DNA from: Dinochytrium kinnereticum
Lineage: Eukaryota; Chytridiomycota; Chytridiomycetes; Chytridiales; Chytridiaceae
NCBI GenBank assembly: GCA_027604005.1
Contig: JADGJT010000043.1
Span: forward strand, 28,187 to 92,186
DNA: 64,000 nt
Direction of reading: 5' to 3'
Shown here: one piece after another, positions 12,154 to 24,446 of the stretch
How positions within the stretch are numbered: position 1 is the stretch's first letter
Layout: the number at the start of each line of letters is the position of its first letter
The notes under the pieces: generated by a model
What the model was told of the DNA's origin: nothing
Seen by the model: only the letters and a program-made list of their open reading frames with translations
Databases searched by the model: none
Program-made: the position numbers and the translations under genes

Positions 12154-14797
12154 CTAATGCTCTTCCACCACCTTCTTCCATTCCCACCACTCTCCGACCC
12201 AGCAGATGCGCTTGAATGTATCAGCCGGCGAAAAGGACGGTGGTCCTGCTGCTCCTGGTGATGCTGACACGCAGCATTGGCGTTTGAATAATCCCTGGCT
12301 GCAAGATAGGCGGCAGTCTACAGCAAGAGAGAAAATAAGTTAAGCGCACTGCATCCTCACCAGAAAGAAAAACCACATATATTTACCTCGTCGCTGAAGG
12401 CAGAGCTCCCATGCCTCCTTCATTAAACTTTGGGTGACTGGCGGTGTGGTAAAGATGCAGATCCTCACAAACACGACAAGAACCAACAAAATAGCCGCCC
12501 CGATTCCAACAGGGGTCTTGAAAACCAACCTCCAAGCAATATCCCATCTCCTAGACCCCAATGCAACAACCATACAAAGAATAAACTGCGACAATCCGAT
12601 GCTCCAAAACCATCCTCCCATCGGTCTTTGAGTCAAAAGAAGTTTAGCGATATCAAGCTGACCTGCCGCGATCGCAAATGAGACGGGTGAGACGTAAACA
12701 ATTGACATCTCCTTTTCTATGCCGGTGATCGGGTCGACGGACTTCCTCTTTTTCTTCTTGTTAGTCACCGATCTGTCTCCACCAAAGCTCCACATGTTTC
12801 CCCAGGATATCCAACCCTCCACTTCAATAGGAACTGGCGTTGTTACATCCGCTTTACTGTCTAATAAGATCCTTACAATCTTCTCAGCCTCTTTCTGCGG
12901 TCCGCGTATCGCCATATGAAGCGGCGAGAGTCTCAGGATATCACTCGACGTATCTTCCGCCAGTTTACCCTTCACTCCAACATTTGCCAAAGAGGCATCG
13001 TGGGCCAGCAAGATCTTGACGCACTCAACGTGGCCTCCTTGTGCTGCAAAATGCATGGGAGACCGTAAATCGGTTGTTACGATAGTTGGATCAGCACCGA
13101 GGTGGAGAAGGGTAGTGAGGGTTGAGGAGATGCCGGATTTTGCGGCTATATGAAGGGGGGTAAGGTTGTATTTAAATGCGGTAGCGTTGATTTTGGCGCC
13201 TTCAGAGGCTAGGAGGTGTATGTTTTGCGGGGCCGTTTCTTTGGTACATGCTGCTGCATAGTGAAGGGCGGTCCACTGGTTGTTTTAGTTTGTTTTTTTG
13301 AAAGAGAAAGTTAGTCATTTTCTCGAGTGAAGAAAATCTGAAGACAACCACAAATGATATAAAAGAACCTACCCCATGACTATCAATAGCATTAACATCG
13401 GCCTTCACCTTTCTGTTGAACAAAAATCCTAATCCATCCTCTCCAATCGTCTCCATCCATCCGCTCCCCTCAACCTCCTCCCCGACCGTTAAATCACTGT
13501 CCGCCCTTAATGCCACAATCTGCTCAGCCTTTTCAATCCCTTCCAACCCCAAAATCACACGCGTAACTCCAACATGACCCTGAATAGCAGCATACATGAG
13601 CCCGGTACGACCGAGCCCATCCCGTCCATCCACCTCTGCCCCAAACTCTAGCAAAACTCTCACCATCTCCTCACTTCCGGAGTTCGCGGCAACATGTATT
13701 GGGCAGTGCTTAGGGTCAGGCTTATCCATGGACCCGCCTTCCATGGCAGCTGCGGCCGATTCAGGCCGGTTTAACAAATATCCACTGACAGTGTCAACAT
13801 GGATCTTTATCAACGCGTACCGTAACGCGCTGCAGCCATAAATGTCAGGCCGGTCTTGTGCTCCCACCGAAAGAAGATAAGATACCACGTCCATCCTTCT
13901 CAACATGACAGCATGACGCAGCGGCGTTTTCCCTAACGCGTCCTGCGAGTCGACATTCGCACCAAACTTTCTCAGTTCCTCCATAGCCTCCACTGTGGCA
14001 TTCATCGCAGCGAAGTGAAGGGCCGAGAGATGAAGGTACCTAACGCGTGAGTTCACATTGAGGGTTTGAGATGTGGTCTCGGTTAGAATCTTGGTGAAAT
14101 CCTGGGCGTCACGGTTTGTGATGGAGAAGAAGTGGAGACAGGTCATGTTGTGATCTTCGCTTTGGGTAGAGTCATGGCGGATAAGGGGAGCTGGGCGGGG
14201 TCTTTGGATTGCAGGAGCGGATTCAATAATAGGGCCTGCTGTGGCAAAGCCTCCAGTCGCGTTTATAGGCAAGTGTGAATTCCCTGGGTGATTGTGCGCG
14301 TTATGGAGCTCGTCTGCCGCTGCCACTGTTTCGCCAATGCTGGCGGTTGTCTGCTGAACAGTCTGACCATCCTCAAACACCGTTGTCGTGACAGCCATGG
14401 CCATCTCCACATCATGTCCATTTGCAACCTCCAGAGCATTCACTGGCACGAACCCCTCCTCCCCAGGCCCAATAAACGCCACCTCCAAATTCTCCACCCC
14501 ATCCTCCACACCCCCGTCATCAACCAACATTCCCGCTTCCCCCTCCTCCTCATGCGCGGCATTTTCCAACAAAAATAAATCATCCGATTCATCTGATGAA
14601 GCGTTATTTTGCATCGCCATTGCATGCGCCGTGACTGTTGTCGCATTGGAACTATCAAACGACGTACTATGGGCTTGTCCACACAGGGCACCATCTTCAG
14701 CTAACATCAACACGTCTTGAAAGACAAAGAGAGCCGCGAGGGTTATCGCTGTTGAGGTCATCATGACGGTTAGGATGAGGAGGGCGTCGTTATCCAT
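12154..14797 (-). CDS. Ankyrin-repeat protein with membrane segments
   Basis: Function unknown; likely a membrane-tethered ankyrin scaffold. Exons: 14797-13373, 13275-12387, 12317-12154; 825 aa. Residues about 7-27 form a hydrophobic segment (LLILTVMMTSTAITLAALFV). It is followed by an acidic, low-complexity region and then at least eight ankyrin repeats, recognised by repeats such as TPLRHAVMLRRMDVVSYLL, CPIHVAANSGSEEMVRVLL and SPMHFAAQGGHVECVKILL. Near the C-terminus are two hydrophobic helices (around FILCMVVALG and GIGAAILLVLVVFVRICIF). Exon 1 to 2 is well supported because an ankyrin repeat continues across it. The third exon (ending WWEWKKVVEEH) is the only phase-compatible choice I found and is less sure. 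Confidence 0.8.
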
Positions 14798-15047
14798 TTC
14801 TCCAAAGCGTCTATGGTTGAAATGTGATATGTTTTGGATAATTGGAAACAGATGACCACGTAGACAGATTTAAGAGTCTACTAAGGAGCCCATTTTCTCT
14901 ATTTTCTTCACAATGGGCATGCCTTGGCGTGTTAAAAGCCTTTGTTTTTCACGAGGTTGTTGATTGGGAAAGTCGGTTGAATGAGATGTAAAACAAAAGT
15001 TGCGTTTTAGGTTTTTTTTTTGGACAATCTTTGAGCTAGAAAGAATA

Positions 15048-16214
15048 ATGAAGTTCATCATTGAGCACATGGAGGAAGGTAATGTCCGGACGTTGCTTTC
15101 ATGTATTGAAGTTTATGCATTCTCTCGATGTGCATCGAGCTCCTTTGCTTTTAGAAAGGATCAAAAATGCAGGGTCAAATTGCGCTCTGAAGTCCTTTTG
15201 CATGTCATCTTCCAAGCTTGTGACTGACTTAACAGAATGACACCTTTTCACAGGCCTCTCAGACTGGGTCAAGGTCGAGTACGCCCACATGATCACCACG
15301 GTTGGGAAGGGAAACCTTATCCTGTCTGGAATGACCAAGGACACTTTGGCATCGATACCTCCTAGCCTTGAAGGTGCTGAAGCTACCGCCAAGACTGTTC
15401 TTGAGGTAATGATCCACAGAGCCCCTTCGATTTTCAATGAAACAGTTGGTCATTGGAATGATGTGGTGACAGCTTTTTTTTCTTTGTTTGTATATCTCAG
15501 ATCACCTCCATGGAGAAGGTTCTTCTTCTGGACCCTTCGTCTCCCACTCCTCTGGCGCCGGAAGATGCGAGCGCGGGGTATGAGTACTTCTTGTTTGGTG
15601 GTATTTTGGTAACTAGAGTGGTTCTATATGCTTTGCGACTGGGTTGTAATGGAAGGGTTTTTGGTTAATGAATGAATGGTTTAGGGTGACGATCCTCCGA
15701 GGGACAGAACAAAGGAGCTGCGTAAGCTCGGTTTCGCGACTAGACACTTGGGACCTATTCAGATGACTGTATGGAATGACTTAATATTCTATCCGTTTAG
15801 CTTTAATTTTTTATTTATACCTTTCTTTCTTTTTTTGTTGATGCATTTCCGCATCTCACCTCATCAATTATCTTTAACACTTCTATAAACAACAAATTCA
15901 CGATAGACCGACACTGCCGTTCTTGTCTCACACCGTATTCTCACTGGAACCCCGATGGACAGGCTAAACTTTGTCGACAGACCATCTGTGCAGCTTTACA
16001 AGAATGAGAGTGTGGAGATGGTAAGCGTAGACATTCTTCATTGTGATTTTCTTCATGCCATCAACTATAACGAGAATGCATTTCATTGCTGACCAATCCT
16101 CTCTGCGCTGCTTAAAAGCCCTTCCGGTACTTGGTAGACGACTCAGGCAAACCCATCATGCCCCCCGGCTTCATCGAAGTCCTCAAGAAATCCAACGACG
16201 AGGTTCTCTTCTAA
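15048..16214 (+). CDS. SFM1: SPOUT-type protein arginine methyltransferase SFM1
   Basis: Fungal relative of yeast Sfm1, which methylates an Arg of ribosomal protein S3. Exons: 15048-15078, 15254-15405, 15501-15608, 15685-15768, 15907-16020, 16119-16214; 194 aa against 213 in yeast. Visible: N-terminal KFIIEHMEEG split after ten codons, then LSDWVKVEY, the loop region FGGILGDDPPRDRTKELRKL typical of the knotted cofactor-binding fold, QMTTDTAVLVSHRI, and EMPFRYLVDDSGKPIMPPG at the end. All six junctions are phase-consistent. It diverges from the ankyrin gene across 250 bp. Identity is strong from these motifs. Confidence 0.95.
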
Positions 16215-16421
16215 ACCCAACCCTCATCCATAAGTAACAACAGAAAAATAAAGAACCCTCCGTTCGAGACAGGAACATTGGCAATATTTTTTAAAGTTTT
16301 GAAGCAAAAGGGGAAAAGGAAATTCTTTAGAACCGCATTGGTGTTGATGCAGTTCCTCATCCCAACACTGTCCCGAACATCACCTCCCCGCACCTTTCCC
16401 CTTCACCACTCCTGCACCGTC

Positions 16422-17356
16422 ATGACTCTAGCCTCACCGATCTCCCCGGCATCGCACCTTCTATCCCGCATGCGATCGTCATGCCGTTCAATCCTCTCTC
16501 GATCTCTTTCCACAACTTCTCGTCTGCTTTCAACATGTCGGCTTCCCACTTCTCGATCACCGTTGCTATGTAGTCAGGTTTTGGCGGCAGGAAATGTACT
16601 TGGAACCCGTGTGAAGCCTACATCGAGGACCTTTATGGTATCAGTGGGGATGGGGATGCCGATGCCCAGTCCTGGAGCTGTCGGTGCCACTGTCAGGAAA
16701 GCTCCAATGCCGAGGATTCCAAGGAAGGCAGCCTTGACTCTGGTAAGGATCTTGTCTCATATGATATTATATGCTTCTGGTTGTGAGGGACGGTTCGTTG
16801 GATGATGTGTGGTTGGGTTGAACACTGGCTTCCGTGAGGGTTTTGGTATGTTTGCTGATAGTTCTGTCGTTTTTTTGCCACTTGGTTTTTATAGACCCCC
16901 AAAGCCGTCGCAAGATTAAAAGAGCTGATATCAGACCCCACCAACCCGAAGCTTTTAAAGGTGAGCGCATTCCCGTTCCCCCAACACGGAATTCCAAGCA
17001 TCTCAACCCTCTTTGCCCTCAAGGTTGGCACCCGTAAGAAGGGTTGCTCAGGCCAGACTTACACTCTCGAATACGTTGAACTCGGCAAACATTCAAAGCT
17101 AGATGAAGTGATTGAGCAGGACGACGTTAGGGTTTTGATTGACAGCAAGGCTTTATTCTCTCTTATTGGATCTGAGATGGATTTCATTCAGGATGAGCTA
17201 TCGAGTCAGTTTGTATTTAATAATCCAAATGTGAAGGTGTGTACTGTTGGATTGTTTGTTGGACTCTCTTTATACGTCGCCTGGTCTGATTCTTTTTTCT
17301 TTTTGATGTTGGGGTTTTAGGAGATGTGCGGGTGCGGACAGAGTTTTATGGTATAA
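16422..17356 (+). CDS. ISA1: Mitochondrial A-type iron-sulfur cluster assembly protein ISA1
   Basis: A-type scaffold or carrier that helps mature [4Fe-4S] proteins in mitochondria. Exons: 16422-16742, 16895-16960, 17024-17236, 17321-17356; 211 aa. The three conserved Cys are at GCSG (about residue 137) and CGCG (about 203 and 205). SEMDFIQDELSSQFVFNNPN is the family core. The first ~90 residues are Arg/Ser-rich without acidic residues, a typical mitochondrial presequence (LSRMRSSCRSILSRSLSTT). ATG 16422 was chosen because it starts that presequence; in-frame ATGs at 16347 and 16278 are possible. It lies 207 bp downstream of SFM1 on the same strand. Confidence 0.94.
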
Positions 17357-17629
17357 GTCGAGCTGAATGACTATTTCCTTGTTGCGTATCCCATGTGGCC
17401 CTCTCATTACTGACTTGACTGGACTTTTATGCTGCCGAAAAAAACAATTTGTGACAAAAAATATATACCTTCAAGTTAATCAAAAAACAGCGAGAACAAA
17501 AACAGTTTGACGGCTCAGCAAAAAATGCATTAAGCACTTGGAAAGAGGACACAATTACAAAACGAAGAGGAAAAAAAGCACCATAGACAGGCCATAGATA
17601 GATTATTACCCCAAGCGGCCTTTTTCCCC

Positions 17630-19482
17630 TCATATACAATCGGGCAAAACAAATTCAACTTTGGGTACTCGGACACTCAAGTATTGAGGGTCGGGGGAAT
17701 GGGCAGAAGCGGTATCGATAAAGAGAATGTCACCCTCCATAGACACCAGAGGATCATCAAGTTCAAATGGCGCATAGTCCACCGGTCCCCCCATGGAGTA
17801 GGAGCAATATTGGAAGTGAGGGTTCGATTCTAGTGTCAAAAAAACAAAACAAAAGAGAGCCATGGGTGATGGATAAAATGTAAGGATAATTGCGAAAACA
17901 AAAATTCCGTTGCTGAGATATTCTTGAAACACAGCAATTCAAACACACAGAGATAAAAGAGATGGGTTATAGATTACTCACGTGAAAGCACTGGGAACGC
18001 CCCAATTACGCCTTCGCCCGAGACCTCGTCCACGGTTCCTGACTTGGAGGTAAAGAGCCAATGTCTCCGAAGAAGCTGAATACTTGGGTAGGGACACTGA
18101 CCTGGGAGGTATGTCATAGATATACGATAGCAGACTTTCGCGGTGTCCAGGAGAAATATACTGGAAATGCTGAGAAGAACACCTAATTGTAGAGTGAAAT
18201 TTTATGGAGAAGATTAGCCCATAGGAATGGGGGTAAGATATAACATAAAGATCCTGTCTAAATACTGGAAGCCAAACAGAAAAAAGAAATATTAGAACTA
18301 ACCATCTGTAACCTGAGAAGCCGTTCCTCTACCTTCAGAAGCAAAAACTGTTGTTGCGCCGATCCTTCTGTAAGATGGTGCCTCCACCGAGGCCGCAACC
18401 TCATCCACAAACCGATGAATCCAATCATCAAAAGGCCCTAAATCAACATAAGGAATACGACCACGAGGAATAGGTCCCATGCGATTAAAGTTCTTAGAAA
18501 GTCCGAACCGAATGACATGGCCAATCTTCGGAGCCCCAGGCCCAGGAGATGATGTATATCTAGCGACAGGCACAACGAGCCCCAAGAATTCCAGCATGGT
18601 GCTTTCAGCAAACATAACTACCGCCACCTGCTCCCTAGCTCTGTCTCCCTCATCCTGCGGTGTATGTGAATCGTCCTCGTCCTCGTCCTCGCCGCAAAAT
18701 GTGCCATTCAGAATAACCCTAATCAAATGGCTTCGTGGCAACATGTACATAGAATAGAGCTGTCCGTAGCATCTGAATGATCCAAAAATTCCGTAGCCGA
18801 CGTCGGCAGCCCTCGCACCAGAGTTATTGATCACCTTGACTTGGCCGGAAGAAAACAGGTGGTAGAGCAGCGCAAGAGACTTTTCTGATTCCTCCGCAAC
18901 ACGAGAATCAGGGAACCACGTACGATGATCCATGAGATGCTCGGGACGGTAAATGGGGTGTGGGCCAAGGTCTACTGCAGCAGGCCTGAAACGAGCCAAA
19001 GAGGGGAGGTGGCCAAGCAGGCTGTTGAGTCGACGGGTGATGCGCTTCATTTTGGAGAAGGGTGAAAGAAGGGTTCCATAGGTTTGAGCATGGGTGCAGA
19101 AAATCCTGTGAGGAGACGGGCTAGACGAGGATGATGAGCTGTTACTGTTAGGCTGCTCAGTGACAGATGGTGGTGGTGGCATAGTATCGCCATCGTCCTC
19201 CGAAGGTTGTGGGTTATGCGTCAGACCATGATGTACTCTGACACTGCCATGAGATGCGGAGGAGGAGGAGGAAAGTGTAGGCGCGAGACCGCCGTGGGCA
19301 CTCTGAAGGTCATCATCATGGGGCAGGCACTCATACTCAAGGCAGAATCGCCTCCATATCGATGCATCGCATGCGGCGATCCTCCAAGCCTTGCTAACAG
19401 CACTGAGCCTCGCCACGTCAAACGGAGAGTCGACAAACGTGGTGATGTGCAGGAGCACTTCCGTGGCTGGTAGCGGGCTCAT
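17630..19482 (-). CDS. FBXO3: FBXO3-like F-box protein with C-terminal ApaG domain
   Basis: Likely substrate receptor of an SCF ubiquitin ligase. Exons: 19482-18303, 18182-17982, 17829-17630; 526 aa. The F-box starts at residue 4 (LPATEVLLHITTFV, then LSAVSKAWRIAACDASIW). A long Ser-rich insert follows. The middle has a SUKH-like segment (GYGIFGSFRCYGQLYSMYML) with an acidic EDEDEDD tract from a CTCGTC-type triplet repeat. The ApaG domain spans exons 1-3: VCYRISM, LLRRHWLFTSKSG, VDEVSGEGVIGAFPVLS, FQYCSYS and SMEGD, matching the order in human FBXO3. F-box plus ApaG is diagnostic; the SUKH part is tentative. Confidence 0.88.
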
Positions 19483-19720
19483 GCTGCAGATGGCTGCGGT
19501 TGATTTGACGAGTCAAAGTTTTTATTAAGATGGACGATTGCGTGGTGGAAGCGGTTTTAGACAAGGCATACTGCAGGGAATTAACTGGGAGGATACTCCG
19601 ATTCTGAACTATGCACCGACTAGCATTGAAATAAAGACGTTCATGGTTATTGCAGCGGGCATGAGGTGATAAAATCTTAAGGCTCCAAGTCCCCATAAAT
19701 ATATTTTGACGACCCCAGAC

Positions 19721-21401
19721 ATGGCCGGCAAGAGGAAGTCCCCACCGTCATTCAAGCCGTCCCCACCGTCATTCAAGCCTTCCCCACCGCAACCAGCTCC
19801 TCAACCACCTCTCAGTCATGCGCCCATCCGCCCAGCAACCGTGGTCCAAACCATCTGCCAGCTCATCGCCAACCTCATCCTCATCTTTCTGTTTGCCCCC
19901 ATGATCTACAACCACTTACTCTTGATCACCGTCCCGCTTCCCACGGATCATTTCCTCACCTCTGCTACCGGCGATATGACACCCGCCACGATCCTCGCAG
20001 ATCACTACGTCTCATGGACAGAAGAGCGTCCTGTCGGGGACGAGAAGGAAGGCATGCGGATGTTTGTGAGCGCTGTTGAGGGTGAGGTTGATAGCGAAGA
20101 GAAGGACCCCAAAGATTGGGTAGTTCTCCTGGTTCATGGCTACCCTGAATCCGGGCTTACGTCTTGGAGTAGAGTGATTCCTGTGCTTGCGAAAAAGCTA
20201 GGAATGTCCATTTCGTCTGGAAAGAAGGCCGGTAAGACGAGCGGAGGGAGGAGAAGGGTCACCTTCTTGATGCCTGATCTTCGCGGCTTCAACGGAAGCA
20301 TTGGTAAGGAGCCTAGGGGTGCGGAGGTGATTGGGGACGCGCCCTACACCCCTCTTAAGGCTACTGATGATTTGGTGGAATTAATCAAGAGCCAAACCAA
20401 GTCTGGTGGAAAGGCATGTGTTGTGGGACATGACTGGGGAGCGGTAAGCTTTCCTTTATATTTTTCCTCAATGTTCCTAATATTTTCCCAAACATCTGCT
20501 GCGGCGACTTTCTCCCCTTCCTTCATGGTCTTTTCCTTGTTCATATCGTTAATCTTGTTTACATTCAAAATTTAGGTCCCTTCTTGGAATCTCGCTCTTC
20601 TACATCCAGAATTAGTCTCATGCCTCATGATCCTTGATGGCCCTCATCCGCTTGGATATCTTTACTACGGACTCCGTCACCCTCAAGACATCGCGACATA
20701 CTCCTGGTACATTATCTGGTAAGCTTTTGTTATCGCCGCAATGCAGTATCTACTCACTGCCTTCTTTCATATTATTCAACTTTTTGTTTTATCTATTATC
20801 ATCCATGAAACCTTTTCTTACATTACACATCAGGGACAACACTTTTGGAAGATTTGGCATGGCCGAATGGTTGGCAGCATGGAGGGATTGGGATTGGATG
20901 GTGAAATGGTGGCCCGGAACTGCGACTAGAGGAACGTTTTCAACGGCGGAGGTAGAAGAGTATAAGGCTATTTGGTCCAAGCCTGGAGTCACCAGCTCGA
21001 TGGTAAAGCCCGTTTTCCTCTTTTGTTTAGAAAAATGATATAATAATACTTATGGCTGTGCACCAAATTCTTTTCAATCCACTGCGCTACACCTTTTGCT
21101 ACAGCTCGCTTGGTACCGCAACATCCCAAGCCTTCTCCTTCAACTTCAAACAATTTACCCTTCCTCTGTCTCTTCCGATTCTCCACCACCCGGTGTCCTC
21201 TCGAAAGACATCGCTGCAGCCTCGCTTTGGGGTGGAAATGATGCGTACCTCACCCCCGATATGGGGAACTACACTGTGGATCACTTTGCTCCTCATATGG
21301 CGTTTGAGGTATTGGATGGAGTTTCTCATTGGGTGCAGCATGAGGCGCCTGGAAAGGTTACAGATGGAATAATGGAGCTTTTGAATAAAGCAACGTGGTG
21401 A
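19721..21401 (+). CDS. Epoxide-hydrolase-like alpha/beta hydrolase, N-terminally anchored
   Basis: Alpha/beta-hydrolase fold enzyme resembling microsomal-type or EPHX4-like epoxide hydrolases. Exons: 19721-20443, 20576-20718, 20834-21002, 21105-21401; 443 aa. The N-terminus carries a short tandem Pro-rich repeat (PPSFKPS twice, from a duplicated 21-24 nt unit), then one hydrophobic segment at about 41-62 that should anchor it in the ER membrane. Catalytic features: HGYP oxyanion motif at 139-142, nucleophile Asp 238 in GHDWGA right at the exon 1 end, LDGPHP, and a His at about 420 in SHWVQHEAP. The acid residue is probably in the region before that. The substrate cannot be told from sequence. 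Confidence 0.88.
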
Positions 21402-21534
21402 TCTGTCAACTGATGACAGTAAATAGATGATTCCAGAAACGCATTTCCAGGTTGAAAAACACAAATCTGTATTGATATAACTCGCTCTTCTCTCCCAGCC
21501 CGCACCCCCAAAAAAACAACATTGAAATTACAGC

Positions 21535-23943
21535 TTAATTGAAGATGCATGTCTCAAACTCAAATCTTTTCCTCAGCATCGTCAGCACAATACCCCAGTT
21601 CCCACTCAACACCACCTTTTGCGATATGATCGCACCCGCCTGCCCCTGCTTTGGTGGCAAACGAATCAAGGCATTCACCATCTCTTCATCACCCCTCTCT
21701 GCCGCAATAGAGGCAGCCGAATTCATCATCGTGTGAGGCCGCTTCAGGTTCATCTCCTTCGTGTGCTTCACAAAGTCGATATTGCCGAAATGAGCCGCAG
21801 CCTCAATCATCAAGGCCTCGTCCGTCTCCACGAATCCCGCTATGTACTTTAGTGCTTCCAAAGGTCCAGCCTCATAGGCGGTAATGTAGTCAGCGATGGT
21901 GCAGGATGGGCCCTGGGTGGGACCAAACGAACTAACGGTGAAATCCGAGAGAAGAGACTTGACCTCTTCACATGTCAACAGAGATGACATGGGGATGAAC
22001 ATCAGAAGGGTTGGGTCGATGATCCTGTCGTCTGCGGTTGAGGCCATATTCTTTAGAAGAAAGGTCAAAAGCCTCTTGTCCTCAAGCAAAACGGCAACAT
22101 TATAAAGGGGCTCCTCTCCGTTAACTTTTCCCCTCCACGGAAACACGACCGTCCGATTCAGCTCCTTGATCTCCCCAATCTGATGCTTGTACATGATAAC
22201 CTTGGCATAGTCCATCTCCACCCCGTTCGCGAGGTTATTCCAAAGATGTCCTTCCTCCATGAAAAAATGCGCCGGGATCATAGTTTTAAAAAACCGACAC
22301 GCCTGACGGACCTTCTGAACAGACGCTACATCAAGCATTTGGAGCATGGCAAAGAAGGCTGGCGTGTGAACAAACGTCTCCAGAACGTTTGTGGAAGTCA
22401 ACTTGGATGGAAGGCAGTCACTCTCCTTCTTGAGGTAGGACTCCGTTCGTTTCAGGCCCAACGACATCGAGGCCGCATTGTCTTGCGGTCCAGAGAGGGT
22501 TTCATCACGTTTCTTCTTCTCCAAAGCCTCTCTGAGAGCTTCGACAAGTTCAGAGCTCTTTCCGGATAACTCTGCGTATTCCAGGGCCTCTGGAATAGGG
22601 CTATAACCCCATCCCAAAAGCTTCCGCAGAAGCTCGACATTGTCCTTGTAGCAAGCGCAAAACAGAGCGTACCCCTTATCAGCGTTGACGTCAATCCCAT
22701 GGTCAACAAAGAGTTGAAGGCGCTCCATCCGTTCCCTTTTAATGGCCAGTCTCCATGGAGACATGTGAAAGTCCATGGGATTTCCACCTTGCGCCAAACC
22801 GAATTTAACGTGCTCCAGGGTTGGAGATTCGAGAAGATATTGCATTTCGCTTCTCGACAGTTTCAAGCCCTTTGACAGCAGGAATTGAACACTCGCAGGT
22901 TTAGGTGGGTTTCCTACGGAGAATTCGTAGATGAGTTTCCTCAAGGGAGTCACTTCGGCACCACATTCGATCATAGCATCTGCGATTGCAATCTTTTCCT
23001 TTCGCAAAGCATTATGCACCGACCAATACCAAATAGGCACACCCATGTTTTTGAGAAACCGAACAATGCTAACATCATGGCATGCCAAAGCCGCATCAAG
23101 CCAGGTTTCCCAAGGATGGAACATGTTGCTGGATTGCAAGAGCTCAAGATATGAACGTTCGCTCGGCGTGTTGATGAAGTTCTTCCAGCAAGTGATTTCG
23201 TGGCGTTGGATATTGATACCCTTGGATATCAGCAAACGCCAGTCCTCCACGGTAAGCGACGTGATGAGGGTGCTCGGAACATTATACAGGTTGACTTTTG
23301 AAGCGTAGGCGTCCATTAAATGCCTCCAGAGCTCGTCCCACTCACTTCGAAAGAGAAGCTTCCTCCAGTCACTCATATGGTCCAACGAAGTGGCCGCAAG
23401 AATGGTCTTGATCACCGGCAGATCAGTTTCGGCCGCAACCGCCTTCTTCAGCTGAGCATTCAAAAGAATCTTGGCCGTCAATGTACCCAGCTTCTCAATA
23501 AGCTGCTTCAGGTCCTCCACTCTTTCCGATCGCATCAGCTCCAGAGCCGAATTCTTCTTTGAAGCACCAGTGATATTTCCCTCATCAAGGAGCTCCATCG
23601 CCTCCGACATCCGTCCATCTCGAACGGCATCCTGAAACGCTTGATTCATTTGCTCAACCTTCAACTTCCCTAAAGTCTTTGTCCTCTTCTTCTTCCCCTC
23701 GTGTTCAGCGTTGGACGACGCATCGCTTCCATCATCGTCCTCTTCTTGCTTCTTCTTGCGCTTGGTGGCCTTCGGTGCTGATCGCCGTGGTTTCTTTGGA
23801 GGAGGTGCTGCGACTGTGCTTTCAGCTGATGTCCCGGCCTCAGCCCCGTGAACCTGCAGCGTCGGTCGCTTTCGAGTGCTGGACATTAGAGAGTTTGAAA
23901 CGTGTGACAGAGAGCAAGCAACCACGCCCTTCCTGCCTGCCAT
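21535..23943 (-). CDS. Large ankyrin-type repeat protein with basic N-terminus
   Basis: Function unknown. A single exon; 802 aa from ATG 23943. ATG 23886 and ATG 24075 are alternatives in the same frame. TTATAAGAG and TATTTATTATTTTG lie 15-45 bp upstream of ATG 23943, which argues against the longest form. The N-terminus has a Lys/Arg-rich stretch (KKPRRSAPKATKRKKKQ) and a second KKKRTK, likely nuclear targeting signals. The body consists of divergent ankyrin-like helix pairs (for example VQFLLSKGL, RLQLFVDHGIDVNADKGYALF, VELLRKLLGWGYSP). A segment near residue 590 (LASVQKVRQ-type, ending CRFF) looks faintly F-box-like. Repeats are too degenerate to count with certainty. Confidence 0.78.
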   Translation of the reverse strand: MAGRKGVVACSLSHVSNSLMSSTRKRPTLQVHGAEAGTSAESTVAAPPPKKPRRSAPKATKRKKKQEEDDDGSDASSNAEHEGKKKRTKTLGKLKVEQMNQAFQDAVRDGRMSEAMELLDEGNITGASKKNSALELMRSERVEDLKQLIEKLGTLTAKILLNAQLKKAVAAETDLPVIKTILAATSLDHMSDWRKLLFRSEWDELWRHLMDAYASKVNLYNVPSTLITSLTVEDWRLLISKGINIQRHEITCWKNFINTPSERSYLELLQSSNMFHPWETWLDAALACHDVSIVRFLKNMGVPIWYWSVHNALRKEKIAIADAMIECGAEVTPLRKLIYEFSVGNPPKPASVQFLLSKGLKLSRSEMQYLLESPTLEHVKFGLAQGGNPMDFHMSPWRLAIKRERMERLQLFVDHGIDVNADKGYALFCACYKDNVELLRKLLGWGYSPIPEALEYAELSGKSSELVEALREALEKKKRDETLSGPQDNAASMSLGLKRTESYLKKESDCLPSKLTSTNVLETFVHTPAFFAMLQMLDVASVQKVRQACRFFKTMIPAHFFMEEGHLWNNLANGVEMDYAKVIMYKHQIGEIKELNRTVVFPWRGKVNGEEPLYNVAVLLEDKRLLTFLLKNMASTADDRIIDPTLLMFIPMSSLLTCEEVKSLLSDFTVSSFGPTQGPSCTIADYITAYEAGPLEALKYIAGFVETDEALMIEAAAHFGNIDFVKHTKEMNLKRPHTMMNSAASIAAERGDEEMVNALIRLPPKQGQAGAIISQKVVLSGNWGIVLTMLRKRFEFETCIFN

Positions 23944-24446
23944 TGAGAGCTTTGTGTAGCCTTTTCTCTTATAACAAAATAATAAATATCTTTTTCTTTG
24001 TTCTAAAACCCAGGCATTGGACTTCAAACGCAAATGCGACAGACACTTGAGCGCATGCAACATATTCACTCGCATTCAACCGAGAACCAGCAGCACACAA
24101 CGCCACAAGAGAATGATGGGAGGATGCGCTGGGGCATAGTAGACTTGCTGAGACTTCCTGGTTGTGTTGGACAGAAACTCCATCCTTGTTAGTCCAGAGC
24201 AGCGTCAGAAGGATTCTCTGTGGTAGTTTCCCTCCCCACGAAGAGCCCCCGTTGCTGCTTCTGCTGCTGTCGCTTATTGTGACAGCTCCCGTAGTTTTAT
24301 TGTAATACGAGTAGCAGAGACAAGTCAAGTACGCCCTTATTTCAACTTTGAGTAAGAGCACATTAATATTCCCCGTACAAAGATTTGATCAAAAAAAACA
24401 TTTATTTTCACACTTAAATCAGCCTTTTAAATCAACAGTTATAAAA
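23944..24446. other. Intergenic spacer
   Basis: 503 bp between tandem minus-strand genes. It holds the AT-rich promoter of the ankyrin-type gene near 23960-24000 and the 3' flank of the next gene near 24360-24446. The 130-codon minus ORF here lacks splice or similarity support. Confidence 0.5.
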
